NCBI GenBank assembly: GCA_023957385.1
Contig: JAMLGZ010000001.1
Coordinates: forward strand, 2,404,923-2,468,922
Direction of reading: 5' to 3'
Length of the DNA stretch: 64,000 bases
DNA from: Brumimicrobium sp.
GTDB lineage: Bacteria > Bacteroidota > Bacteroidia > Flavobacteriales_D > Crocinitomicaceae
The position numbers were made by a program, and so were the translations under genes. Under the pieces are notes generated by a model. It was given only the letters and a program-made list of their open reading frames with translations, ran no database searches and had not been told where the DNA came from. The first letter of the stretch is position 1; each line of letters begins with the position of its first letter. Of the stretch, positions 45,936-55,961 are shown one piece after another.

Positions 45936-46532
45936 ATGAAAATACAAATTAAAATCCTAATGTGCACTACAATTTTATCATTTTCTTATTTATTCACTGG
46001 ATGTCAGTCAAATAAAGTAATGAAAGAAGAGGAAATATATACTTTTCTTGAAACATGCTTCGAGAATTATTATAAAAATTACGATATTAATATCCACCAA
46101 ATACTGCATGATTTTGAAAAAGAACTCATTGCAGAAGGACATTTAAAAGATACTTCAGGACAAGCATATAAAGATCTATTGGCGTATCTCAATGAAAATC
46201 TATATTTTCAAACTCCTTTAAAGAAAGGAGATTTTAATAATGTAGTTTTATACAAGAATCCTACTCAGGTTTATGATTGTGCATTAGATATATTTTCTCT
46301 CGACTCAACCTCCATCATGGATACTCACTTTGCGAAAATTCAGAGAGAAATTCAACAGACAATCACTTCTCAACCTGAAGTTTCTATTCATTATTTTTTT
46401 GATTTATACACATCACGTTTAACCAATGAAGAGTTGGAGAGTCCTTACATCAAACAAACAATACAATTACTCCTTTACCGTTGGTACTTTAAGAGTAAAT
46501 ACGATCGTGAAATACCGATTGATCAAGAATAG
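45936..46532 (+). CDS. lipoprotein, unrecognised
   Basis: A 198-residue protein with a lipoprotein signal ending L-F-T-G-C (Cys23), then a mostly helical mature part with many aromatic residues (Y-K-N-Y-D-I, YRWYFKSKYD). No domain is recognised. An ATG at 45931 in another frame is not used. It precedes the IF-2N-like gene by 61 bases, which has its own promoter, so it may be a single unit. Envelope location is inferred from the lipobox. Confidence 0.65.
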   Translation: MKIQIKILMCTTILSFSYLFTGCQSNKVMKEEEIYTFLETCFENYYKNYDINIHQILHDFEKELIAEGHLKDTSGQAYKDLLAYLNENLYFQTPLKKGDFNNVVLYKNPTQVYDCALDIFSLDSTSIMDTHFAKIQREIQQTITSQPEVSIHYFFDLYTSRLTNEELESPYIKQTIQLLLYRWYFKSKYDREIPIDQE

Positions 46533-46571
46533 AATAGGCATTTCATTCTTTTAAGAATAAATTAATCTTTT

Positions 46572-46579
46572 TATCTTTG
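46572..46579 (+). promoter_or_regulatory. -7 promoter box for the IF-2N-like gene
   Basis: TATCTTTG, full match, 14 bases before the ATG at 46594. It overlaps the GTG at 46579, which therefore cannot be the start. Confidence 0.6.
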
Positions 46580-46593
46580 TGAAAAATAGTATT

Positions 46594-47301
46594 ATGAGAC
46601 TCGTCCAAATATCCCGGAAATTAGATATACAACCCAGTTATATTGCTAAATATTTAATCGATACAGGCGATGCAAGTATAAATTTCGGTCCAAATACAAA
46701 AATTTCGGAGGAACAGGTTACGCAAATTATATCCCATTTTAGTCATTTAAACCCAGAAAACGATCCAAAATCTACTAATTTAAATGACCTTGAAACTAAA
46801 AAAATAGATTATAGTTATTTTGAAACCCAATTGGATCCTGAGCTGGAAACTATTAAAGCTCCAAAAGTTGATTTACAAGGTATCACAGTTATTGGAAAAA
46901 TAGATTTACCTCAAAAGAAACAAGCAGCACCTTCCGAACAAACGGAGGAAACTTCTTCTGAAAAAGAGAATACAACAAATAATGAAAAGAAAGTAACTAG
47001 AGTACATAAAAAGCATACTAAAAAACAACATCATAAAAAAATACTTTCTTATGAAGAACAGCTAAAACAAGAACAAGAGTCTTATCAGAAATCTCAAGAA
47101 AAAAAGAAGAAACAGGAAAAACATAAAAAGAAGGAGTATTATAATACTATAGTAAAAACTCAACAAGCCAAACCTACAACACCTAAGAAAAAAACAAAAG
47201 CCCAAATCAGAAAAATTGAAATTCAACAAATAAAACGTAAGGAAGAAGAAAATAAACCTACAACACTATGGGGTAAATTCATGAAGTGGTTGAACACCTA
47301 A
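46594..47301 (+). CDS. stand-alone IF-2 N-terminal-like domain protein with basic low-complexity tail
   Basis: A 235-residue protein (ATG at 46594). Residues 1-50 read like the small N-terminal domain of Bacteroidota translation initiation factor IF-2: M-R-L-V-Q-I-S-R-K-L-D-I, YLIDTG, then GPNTKISEEQ. There is no GTPase part. A short middle (50-115) holds GITVIGKIDLPQKK, the G-x-T-V-x-G-K-I-x-L word found in the linker of those IF-2 proteins. The rest is a lysine/glutamine/glutamate-rich, probably coiled-coil tail (about 120-225), ending in TTLWGKFMKWLNT. Ribosome or RNA binding is an inference. A DUF4268 gene follows after 4 bases. Confidence 0.6.
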   Translation: MRLVQISRKLDIQPSYIAKYLIDTGDASINFGPNTKISEEQVTQIISHFSHLNPENDPKSTNLNDLETKKIDYSYFETQLDPELETIKAPKVDLQGITVIGKIDLPQKKQAAPSEQTEETSSEKENTTNNEKKVTRVHKKHTKKQHHKKILSYEEQLKQEQESYQKSQEKKKKQEKHKKKEYYNTIVKTQQAKPTTPKKKTKAQIRKIEIQQIKRKEEENKPTTLWGKFMKWLNT

Positions 47302-47305
47302 GGTT

Positions 47306-47770
47306 ATGCTTACCAAAGAAGAACGAAAGGAAATTAATACGGAATTTTGGGCAAATTTCAAGGCGTTTTCCAAAAAACACAAAGGAATTCGTACCAAACA
47401 GATTAACTGGATTAACTACCCTACCTATGTGAAACAACTATACATACGTTTAACTTGTGATACTGAATCGGCACGATTTGCTATAGAAATACAGGATAAA
47501 GACGAAGGTATTCGCGATTTAATTTGGGATCAACTCGAAGAACTCAAAAAGGTGCTTGAAAAAGAGATGATAGAACCAGGAGTTTGGGAGAAAAAAGCAT
47601 TTAATATAGCAGGACATTCTATTTCACGAATTTCATGGACGTTACCAGGTGTTAGCTATCTCTCTAAAAAAGATGAAGAAAAAATATTCCCTTTCTTTAT
47701 GCAGTATTTAGTGCGTTTTGACAAATTCTATTCCGAATACGACGAAATTTTAATTTCCCTAACACATTAG
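47306..47770 (+). CDS. DUF4268 domain-containing protein
   Basis: A 154-residue protein made of one domain, beginning with LTKEERKEINTEFWANFKAF and having the DKDEGIRDLIWDQLEELKKVL helix. This resembles the DUF4268 family, which occurs alone in Flavobacteriia or attached to nuclease-like domains in other proteins. No catalytic residues are evident and no signal peptide is seen, so it is cytoplasmic. Four bases after the preceding gene, thus co-transcribed with it. Family call is moderately sure; function is not known. Confidence 0.7.
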   Translation: MLTKEERKEINTEFWANFKAFSKKHKGIRTKQINWINYPTYVKQLYIRLTCDTESARFAIEIQDKDEGIRDLIWDQLEELKKVLEKEMIEPGVWEKKAFNIAGHSISRISWTLPGVSYLSKKDEEKIFPFFMQYLVRFDKFYSEYDEILISLTH

Positions 47771-47783
47771 CAAATTAAGTCTT

Positions 47784-48548
47784 TTACCTTATAAATACCC
47801 ATTCATTCTCTGTGGATGCTTTTTCATCAAATGAATATTGGTCCATATTATACCCTTTTAAATCTTGAACTTTATTTATTTTATGCTGAATAATATAGCG
47901 AGTCATAGCTCCACGCGCATGCTTTGCATACATCATTACCACCTTAAACTCTCCATTTTTATATTCTTTAAAAACAGGAGTGATAATTGGGTTATCTATC
48001 TGTTTTGTATTTAAGACTTTAAAATATTCACTAGATGCTAGATTAACAATTACCTCATCTTTTTGTAGATCTTTCTTCAGATAAGTTGTGAGAGTATCAC
48101 TCCAATAACTATATAAGTTTTTATGTTCTGCAGAAATTTTCCATTTGGTTCCCATTTCCAATCGATAAGGGTACATCAAATCTAAGGGCTTTAATATTCC
48201 ATATAACCCCGATAGAATTCGAACGGACTCTTGTGCTCTTTTGAAATCATCTGAAGAAAATGTTTTGACATCCAGTCCCTTATAAACTTCTCCATCAAAA
48301 ACAGTAAGCGCAGGTTTTGATTCTTCTCCATAGTGCAAAGGCGTTTTCCATTGCTGATAGCGTTGGTAATTCAAATCAACTAAATTCTCAGAAATTCCAA
48401 ATAACTTTTTTAATTCCGATTTAGGGAGCGATTTAATTTTCTTCACTAATGACTCTGTTTCCTTTAAGAAATGAATCTGTGTATATTCCGGCACTTTGAT
48501 TTCTTTAGAAAAATCTAACATTTTAGCGGGAGACAGTAGAATTTTCAT
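47784..48548 (-). CDS. yaaA: peroxide stress protein YaaA (DUF328/UPF0246)
   Basis: A 254-residue protein matching YaaA along its length: MKILLSPAKMLDF at the start, the L-x-x-L-M-x-I-S-like ELKKLFGISENLVDLN, the PALTVFDGEVYKGLD and LSGLYGILKPLDLMYPYRLEMGT blocks, and VMMYAKHARGAMTRY near the end. YaaA lowers intracellular iron and protects DNA and proteins during peroxide stress in E. coli, and has a DNA-binding fold. Single gene with a TATTTTTG box upstream, converging on DUF4268 with 13 bases between. Confidence 0.95.
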   Translation of the reverse strand: MKILLSPAKMLDFSKEIKVPEYTQIHFLKETESLVKKIKSLPKSELKKLFGISENLVDLNYQRYQQWKTPLHYGEESKPALTVFDGEVYKGLDVKTFSSDDFKRAQESVRILSGLYGILKPLDLMYPYRLEMGTKWKISAEHKNLYSYWSDTLTTYLKKDLQKDEVIVNLASSEYFKVLNTKQIDNPIITPVFKEYKNGEFKVVMMYAKHARGAMTRYIIQHKINKVQDLKGYNMDQYSFDEKASTENEWVFIR

Positions 48549-48565
48549 CGTTTTAAATTTATATT

Positions 48566-48573
48566 CAAAAATA
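48566..48573 (-). promoter_or_regulatory. -7 promoter box for yaaA
   Basis: TATTTTTG on the minus strand, 17 bases before the ATG at 48548. Confidence 0.5.
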
Positions 48574-48628
48574 GTGAAAATTTAAACAAATAGTTATCAA
48601 TTTTGTTGTATTAATAGATACAAAACAA

Positions 48629-49936
48629 ATGGAAACAAATAAAATTAGAATTCCGGAGAGTAACTATAAAAAAGTGGTAGTTATAGGAGGTGGATTTGCA
48701 GGTTTAAACTTGGCTAAAAAATTAAAAAACAAGCCTATTCAAGTAATCTTTCTAGACAGAAATAATTTCCATCAATTTCAACCTTTATTGTATCAAGTGG
48801 CAACTAGCGGTATTGTTCCTGACAGTATTACATTCCCATTTCGTAAGGAATTTAATCATTTTAAAAATATTTTCTTTCGCATGGCAAATGTACTAAACAT
48901 AGATACCCAAATTCAAACTGTATTTTCTGATATTGGTTCTATTGAATACGACTATTTAGTCATCGCAACAGGTAGTGATACAAACTTCTTTGGTATGGAG
49001 AATGTGGAACGAAACAGTTTTGGAATGAAATCCATACAAGAAGCGTTAGACATTCGCAGTCTTATTTTAGAACACTTGGAAAGAGCCGTTGTTACCACAG
49101 ATCTTATCGAACGGAAAGCACTTATGAATTTTACTATTATCGGGGGAGGTCCAGCTGGTGTCGAAACCGCAGGAGCTTTAGCTGAATTTAAACGATTCAT
49201 CTTGCCGAAAGATTATCCTGATTTAGATGCTTCCAATATGTCTATACACATTGTTGAAGCTAGTGATAAATTATTAGGAACCATGTCTAAGACAGCTTCT
49301 GAAAAATCTCAAAAATACCTAGAAGAATTAGGGGTTAACATTTATCTCAACACAGCCGTTACTTCCTACGATGGATTTAATATTGAGACAAATGGAGTGG
49401 TTGGGTTAAAATCAAAAAGTGTTATTTGGACTGCTGGAGTAAAGGGTAGTTCTCCAGAAGGTCTCACTTCCGAACAGTACACAAGAGGTAATCGGATCTT
49501 GGTAAATGAATTTTCTCAAATTAAAAACTTAGAAAATGTATTTGCAATCGGTGATGTTGCATGCATGATAACAGAATCTACACCCAAAGGACACCCTATG
49601 TTGGCTCAAGTAGCTATACAACAGGGAAGATTACTTGGTGAAAATCTACTGCGTAAGATAAATGGAAAAGAAATGCAACCCTTCACATATAAAGACAAAG
49701 GATCTATGGCAACTGTTGGGAAAAGAAGAGCTGTAGCAGATTTAGGTCGTTTTAAATTTGGTGGATATTTTGCTTGGCTTTTATGGTCTGGGGTGCACTT
49801 AATTTCTATCAGTGGATTTAAAAATAAGTTACTCGTAGGAATTAGCTGGGTATGGAGTTATTTCACTTTTGATAAAGGAAACAGATTAATTATCAGAAGA
49901 TATCAAAAGAAGAAAGTAGAAGAACTTATTGATTAG
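48629..49936 (+). CDS. ndh: type II NADH dehydrogenase (NDH-2)
   Basis: A 435-residue FAD-dependent NADH:quinone oxidoreductase. The FAD-binding motif GGGFAGLNLA is at about residue 21, followed by FHQFQPLLYQVATSG (typical of NDH-2). The NADH-binding GGGPAGVETAGAL is at about 172, and a second FAD block is FAIGDVA. The C-terminal stretch (AWLLWSGVHLISISG, then WSYFTFDKGNRLI) is amphipathic and would attach the enzyme to the inner membrane. It passes electrons from NADH to menaquinone without pumping protons. Divergent from yaaA by 80 bases. Confidence 0.95.
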   Translation: METNKIRIPESNYKKVVVIGGGFAGLNLAKKLKNKPIQVIFLDRNNFHQFQPLLYQVATSGIVPDSITFPFRKEFNHFKNIFFRMANVLNIDTQIQTVFSDIGSIEYDYLVIATGSDTNFFGMENVERNSFGMKSIQEALDIRSLILEHLERAVVTTDLIERKALMNFTIIGGGPAGVETAGALAEFKRFILPKDYPDLDASNMSIHIVEASDKLLGTMSKTASEKSQKYLEELGVNIYLNTAVTSYDGFNIETNGVVGLKSKSVIWTAGVKGSSPEGLTSEQYTRGNRILVNEFSQIKNLENVFAIGDVACMITESTPKGHPMLAQVAIQQGRLLGENLLRKINGKEMQPFTYKDKGSMATVGKRRAVADLGRFKFGGYFAWLLWSGVHLISISGFKNKLLVGISWVWSYFTFDKGNRLIIRRYQKKKVEELID

Positions 49937-49941
49937 CAACT

Positions 49942-50415
49942 TTATTTACCCTGAGGTATTATAAGTGTATTAATCATGATAAGATTATTATCTTCCTCTA
50001 CCTTATAGATAGAGAGAAATTTCATATTATCCGAATATTTGAAATATATCGATACTGTATTTTCAAGAATTTCTTTCGCTTGTGCTTTACTAGTATTCAT
50101 GTCATCCTGAGGCTGTAATGGATGTTGGATTATAATTGTATCTATCACTTGGTCATTTTCATCCAACACAAAACATACGAAATCATTTTGTTTCCATCCT
50201 GATTTGGCTCTATCTATTTGAACTCTAGTTTTTACGACAGACCAATTCACATATTTTACTTCGTATTTATCATTCGATTTAACGATATGAAGTGAAACAG
50301 AGGCATATTGTTTATCTAAATTCTTGGAATAATTGAATGCAATATCTTGAGATTCTTGTGCATATACAAATATTGCAACGCACCATACTAATAGGGATAG
50401 AAGTATGTTTTTCAT
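49942..50415 (-). CDS. secreted protein, unrecognised
   Basis: A 157-residue protein with a signal peptide (MKNILLSLLVWCVAIFVYAQ) and a beta-rich mature part with one cysteine (FVCFVLDENDQVIDTIII). No family recognised. It ends with its stop 5 bases from the convergent ndh stop. A TAATTTAG-like box may lie upstream. Periplasmic location inferred. Confidence 0.65.
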   Translation of the reverse strand: MKNILLSLLVWCVAIFVYAQESQDIAFNYSKNLDKQYASVSLHIVKSNDKYEVKYVNWSVVKTRVQIDRAKSGWKQNDFVCFVLDENDQVIDTIIIQHPLQPQDDMNTSKAQAKEILENTVSIYFKYSDNMKFLSIYKVEEDNNLIMINTLIIPQGK

Positions 50416-50520
50416 AGTAAATCATGTAATTAGTTGATGCTAAATTACATTCTTTCTGACTATTATCAAAAAAAATTAATAAAAAAAGAAGTGAAATAAT
50501 AGATTTTTCTAATCTAATTG

Positions 50521-50593
50521 TGACCCCAGCAGGACTCGAACCTGCATCTTCAGTTTAGGAAACTGAAGCTCTATCCCGTTGAGCTATGGGACC
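50521..50593 (-). tRNA. tRNA-Arg, anticodon CCT
   Basis: 73 bases fold as a cloverleaf. The acceptor 50587-50593 pairs with 50522-50528 (two wobble pairs) and A is the discriminator. The D arm holds AGCTCAACGGGATAGAGC. The anticodon stem TCAGT/ACTGA closes a loop TTCCTAA with anticodon CCT. The T arm carries GGTTCGAGTCC. It reads the AGG arginine codon. No CCA is encoded. Confidence 0.95.
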
Positions 50594-50602
50594 AAATAAG
50601 AT

Positions 50603-52231
<1,629 letters not shown>

Positions 52232-52243
52232 CTAAAATTTTGG

Positions 52244-52251
52244 CAAAGATA
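52244..52251 (-). promoter_or_regulatory. -7 promoter box for the ABC-F gene
   Basis: TATCTTTG on the minus strand, 18 bases before the ATG at 52225. Confidence 0.6.
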
Positions 52252-52278
52252 GTTCTTTTATTTGTATTATTAGGATGG

Positions 52279-53790
52279 TTATTCGTCATCAAGGGACATC
52301 CGTAATTTTTGTCTCAATTGTCTGTTATAAGATTCTAATAAATACGCAAAGTAATTCTTCGTGCTTTTTGCTATACACTTTGTGTATTGTTTCAATCGGT
52401 GTTCTATATGTTCTTGGATAGCCTCTTGTAATTCTAAACCATCATAAAAGTTGGTACATTTAGAACAGATGGCATGAAAGTGATTATCTACAGAGTCATC
52501 AATAGCTAATTTTCCCTTTTCTCCTTTTTCAATATAATTCTCATATACTTCTTTCATACTAAATTGAGACAGAATTTCCATATCAATTTTATCTTGTATA
52601 TGTCGAGGTAATTCATAGTCCGTTTCAAACAACAGGTCTTCTTGTTCAGAGATACGTGATTCCAAGAATCTATCCGGATACATAAAAGCATCTTGCCAGT
52701 TAATGTAATCTTGCCAGATTCCAAAACGACGTACATTGTTTCCTAGGTCAATTAATTTAAAAGTATCTTTATTAGGCAATCTTCTAGAACCCCTACCAAT
52801 CATTTGATGATATAGCGTTAAAGAACGAGTTGCTCTATTTAAAATAATTGTCTCAACTGTTGGTTCATCAAATCCTGTAGTTAAGATTCCAACAGAAGTC
52901 AAAATAGCATCTGGAGTTTCCTTAAACCAAGCGAGTACATCTTTTCTATCTCTATCGGAGAATGTACTATCTAAATGTTTGATTTTAAACCCTCTCTTTT
53001 GGAACGTTTCAGCAACACGTAAACTCGTTTCAATTCCAGAATTAAAAATAAGTGTTTTCGTTTTCACGGCAACTTCTTCATAGGCAAACAAAAGTTTTTC
53101 CTGCATAAAAAAGTTACCATAGACCATTTCCGAACTACTTACCGTAAAATCTCCGTTAGATCCAATTTTTAACCCATGCAGATTCACATCATACGTGTAG
53201 GTTTCCGCATTTGATAAATATCCTTTTTCTATAAGTGAAGAAATACTTTCCCCAATTTTTAGTTTATTGTAATGATCGTTTAGGGGCAAAGCTTTATTAG
53301 AACTCAAGGGAGTAGCGGTAACACCCAAAATATTAGCTTCTTTATAATATTGAAATATCTTTCTAAAACTATTGTAGTGTGCTTCATCTACAATAACTAA
53401 TCCCACCCCATCAATGAAATTCTGATTATCCTGAAGACGATTATTCAGGGTTTCAACCATAGCTATAAAACATTCAAATTCTCCTTGATCTTCAAGTGAT
53501 TTTACATCGCTATTTATAATCTTGTTTTTTACACCAATAGCATGTAATTGTTTAGACGTCTGAACAGAAAGTTCAATCCTGTGAGTGAGAATTAATATTT
53601 TCTTTTTCCATATTTCAATATATTTTTTGGCTATCTCAGAAAAAATAACTGTTTTACCACCTCCTGTAGGGAGTTGATATAATAAATTAAAGTCAGGATT
53701 CTTTCCTTTAAATTCTTCAATAATCTCCTCTACTGTCTCTTTTTGAAATGGATATAATTTCTTAGGTTCAAAAAGGGCTTCGTCTATCAT
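52279..53790 (-). CDS. SF2 DEAD/DEAH-box helicase (type III Res-like)
   Basis: A 503-residue superfamily 2 helicase (ATG at 53790). Motif Q/I: YPFQKETVEEI and PTGGGKTVIFS; motif II: VIVDEAH; motif III: LGVTATPLS; motif V: TTGFDEPTVETIIL; motif VI: QMIGRGSRR. The core resembles the Res subunit and RadD/YejH-type helicases rather than RNA helicases. A C-terminal C-x-x-C pattern (HAICSKC) may be a small zinc site. There is no nuclease domain and no methylase gene next to it, so it is not a recognisable restriction subunit. The longer start at 53805 would be a TTG upstream of the ATG. TACTTTTG box upstream. Confidence 0.9.
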   Translation of the reverse strand: MIDEALFEPKKLYPFQKETVEEIIEEFKGKNPDFNLLYQLPTGGGKTVIFSEIAKKYIEIWKKKILILTHRIELSVQTSKQLHAIGVKNKIINSDVKSLEDQGEFECFIAMVETLNNRLQDNQNFIDGVGLVIVDEAHYNSFRKIFQYYKEANILGVTATPLSSNKALPLNDHYNKLKIGESISSLIEKGYLSNAETYTYDVNLHGLKIGSNGDFTVSSSEMVYGNFFMQEKLLFAYEEVAVKTKTLIFNSGIETSLRVAETFQKRGFKIKHLDSTFSDRDRKDVLAWFKETPDAILTSVGILTTGFDEPTVETIILNRATRSLTLYHQMIGRGSRRLPNKDTFKLIDLGNNVRRFGIWQDYINWQDAFMYPDRFLESRISEQEDLLFETDYELPRHIQDKIDMEILSQFSMKEVYENYIEKGEKGKLAIDDSVDNHFHAICSKCTNFYDGLELQEAIQEHIEHRLKQYTKCIAKSTKNYFAYLLESYNRQLRQKLRMSLDDE

Positions 53791-53815
53791 ACTTCTATTC
53801 TTCAAAATTGGGCAA

Positions 53816-53823
53816 CAAAAGTA
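53816..53823 (-). promoter_or_regulatory. -7 promoter box for the SF2 helicase gene
   Basis: TACTTTTG on the minus strand, 25 bases before the ATG at 53790; supports that ATG. Confidence 0.5.
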
Positions 53824-53873
53824 CGCTCTTTTTAATGAAAAAAAAAATATTCTGTAATTTAATTAAAAAACCC

Positions 53874-53967
53874 GTTGGAAAGTTGAAAGTGGAAAGTGGA
53901 TAGTGGAAAGTGGAAAGTTGAAAGTGGAAAGTTGAATGCTGATAGCTATCGATAGGAAAGTTGAAAA
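53874..53967. repeat. AAAGTTGAAAGTGG-type short tandem repeat array
   Basis: About eight imperfect copies of a 7-base word (GAAAGTT/GAAAGTG) follow one another, broken by a GATAGCTATC palindrome at 53941-53950. The same word family makes the hairpin at 13138-13218. Inverse words (ACTTTCCA) reappear at about 54000-54012. No coding potential. Confidence 0.6.
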
Positions 53968-54030
53968 TTTTTATTTCAAATCAAACTCTATATAACCTAA
54001 CTTTCCATTCTCCACTAAAAAGTATGTGTA

Positions 54031-54411
54031 TTACTTCTTTTTCAAGAAAATTATGCTCGGTTCTGGTTTGATGGGTTCTCGAATAAGGCGAGTCCCTTTT
54101 TTCCACAGTTTCCAATCTTCGGTAATTCCATTATCTAATTTCACTTTCAGGGAAAGATACATTTTAGTTTCCGCCACAATATCATACGTTCCAGATATTT
54201 TTTGTTGTTGCGTGGTGAGCCACAATTTACCATTATCCAACAATAGTTCATAGGTGGATTTTTTTACTTCAACGGTAACTCCATTTGCAGTAATATCATA
54301 TGATTCTTGCGTTCCCTCATAATTTCCAAGGTATTTTTTAGGGATAAGACCTTTACTATTTCCACACGCATAGCCTAGTAGAATAAGTATTATAAATATG
54401 ATATTTTTCAC
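54031..54411 (-). CDS. small lipoprotein, unrecognised
   Basis: A 126-residue protein with a lipoprotein signal (Cys17, in L-G-Y-A-C-G-N-S) and a mature beta-rich domain (GNYEGTQESYDITANGVTVE, then SGTYDIVAE) ending in a lysine run. It resembles small lipocalin-like lipoproteins of this phylum in general layout only. Single gene, ending near the repeat array at 53874-53967. No function inferred. Confidence 0.65.
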   Translation of the reverse strand: MKNIIFIILILLGYACGNSKGLIPKKYLGNYEGTQESYDITANGVTVEVKKSTYELLLDNGKLWLTTQQQKISGTYDIVAETKMYLSLKVKLDNGITEDWKLWKKGTRLIREPIKPEPSIIFLKKK

Positions 54412-54574
54412 AGCAAAATAATTTTGATACGAAGATAGTGCTTTTTTATGAGTATGCTTTATACCCTGCGAAAAGAGATCTTCTAACTTTTCAAAAGTTA
54501 TCCACTTTTGATATTTCGTCTTTATTATCTCCTAAAAAAGCCGTAATTTAGCGCTCCGAACAACAAAAAAAAAC

Positions 54575-55456
54575 ATGGAACAATATCACAAACTTTTACA
54601 ACATATACTCGATAATGGAGTGGATAGAGGCGATAGAACAGGAACGGGTACTCGCTCTGTTTTTGGATATCAAATGCGATTTGATTTAAGTAAGGGATTC
54701 CCCATGATGACCACCAAGAAATTACACCTTAAATCAATCATACATGAGCTTTTATGGTTTATTGCAGGTGACACTAATATACAATATTTAACTCAAAATC
54801 AAGTGCGCATCTGGGATGAATGGCCTTTTGAAATTTACAAGAAAAGTACTGAATATCAAGGTGAAAGTATTCGTGAATTTGCAGAAAGAGTTGCCAATGA
54901 CACTGCTTTTGCAAAGAAATGGGGAAATTTAGGTCCTGTATATGGACACCAATGGCGCTCTTGGCCAGATGGCAATGGTGGTACTATTGACCAAATCACA
55001 CAGTTGGTTCATGGAATCAAAAATAATCCAAATTCAAGAAGACATATTGTAAGTGCCTGGAATGTAGCTGATGTCGATAAAATGGCTCTTCCTCCATGTC
55101 ACTGTTTGTTTCAGTTTTTTGTTGCCGAAGGTAAATTGAGTTGCCAACTTTATCAACGTTCTGCGGATACTTTCTTAGGTGTTCCGTTTAATATTGCGAG
55201 TTATGCCGTATTTACCATGATGTTAGCTCAAGTATGTGGCCTCGAACCAGGTGATTTTGTACATACTTTTGGAGATGTTCACTTGTATTCAAATCATTTT
55301 GAGCAAGCTAAATTACAATTGACACGTACTCCACGCACTTTACCAACTATGAAAATCAATCCGAATGTAAAGGATATTTTTTCCTTTAAATTTGAAGATT
55401 TTGAATTGGTAAATTATGATCCTTATCCACATATTAAAGCAGAAGTAGCAGTATAA
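54575..55456 (+). CDS. thyA: thymidylate synthase
   Basis: A 293-residue ThyA that would methylate dUMP to dTMP with methylene-tetrahydrofolate. Cys175 in [11 protein letters not shown] is the catalytic nucleophile; [12 protein letters not shown] at the start binds phosphate, and [14 protein letters not shown] and [12 protein letters not shown] are also conserved. A segment of about 25 residues between WDEW and GPVYGHQW is longer than in E. coli, as in Lactobacillus-type enzymes. Heads an operon with folA (2 bases), topB (2 bases) and the thioredoxin-like gene (6 bases). Confidence 0.97.
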   Translation: MEQYHKLLQHILDNGVDRGDRTGTGTRSVFGYQMRFDLSKGFPMMTTKKLHLKSIIHELLWFIAGDTNIQYLTQNQVRIWDEWPFEIYKKSTEYQGESIREFAERVANDTAFAKKWGNLGPVYGHQWRSWPDGNGGTIDQITQLVHGIKNNPNSRRHIVSAWNVADVDKMALPPCHCLFQFFVAEGKLSCQLYQRSADTFLGVPFNIASYAVFTMMLAQVCGLEPGDFVHTFGDVHLYSNHFEQAKLQLTRTPRTLPTMKINPNVKDIFSFKFEDFELVNYDPYPHIKAEVAV

Positions 55457-55458
55457 AT

Positions 55459-55959
55459 ATGAAGTATATAATCATTGTGGCTATTGGTCAACATAGAGAA
55501 ATTGGGAAAGACAATAACCTACCTTGGCATTTACCGAGGGACATGCAGTTCTTTAAGGAAACGACTAGCGGACATGTCGTAATGATGGGACGAAAAAATT
55601 GGGAATCTATCCCCGAAAAATTCCGACCACTTCCTAATCGAAAAAATATAGTTCTTACCCGAAATAAAGCATATCAAGCAGAGGGAGTTGTAGTTATCCA
55701 TGACTGGAGTGAACTGGACCAATACCTAGAAGAAGATAAAATCTGTTTTATTACAGGGGGAGCAGAAATATTTAAACAAGCACTAGACTTAGGAAAAGTG
55801 GACGAAATGTACATCACACACATAGATGCTACCTTTGAAGGATCTGACGTATTCTTCCCTTTTGTAAATTGGGAGGATTGGAATGAAGAAGAAATTTTAA
55901 CTTATACTAAAGACGAAAGAAACGCGTATTCGTTTACCATTAAAAAGTATGCGAAATAA
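55459..55959 (+). CDS. folA: dihydrofolate reductase
   Basis: A 166-residue DHFR that would reduce dihydrofolate, the by-product of ThyA, back to tetrahydrofolate with NADPH. Evidence: the I-x-x-IGKDNNLPWHLPRDMQFF active-site loop with its aspartate, VVMMGRKNWESIP (NADPH and folate contacts), RKNIVLTRN, and FITGGAEIFKQAL for cofactor binding. Two bases after thyA, the usual partnership. Confidence 0.97.
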   Translation: MKYIIIVAIGQHREIGKDNNLPWHLPRDMQFFKETTSGHVVMMGRKNWESIPEKFRPLPNRKNIVLTRNKAYQAEGVVVIHDWSELDQYLEEDKICFITGGAEIFKQALDLGKVDEMYITHIDATFEGSDVFFPFVNWEDWNEEEILTYTKDERNAYSFTIKKYAK

Positions 55960-55961
55960 CT

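Noticed and set aside
52279..53790. SF2 helicase as a type III restriction or phage-defence subunit
   Set aside because: No methyltransferase, nuclease domain or defence gene adjoins it; the sequence alone supports only a helicase.
54830..54935. Possible intein or insertion in thyA
   Set aside because: The extra segment is only about 25 residues and falls where Lactobacillus-type enzymes also have a longer loop.
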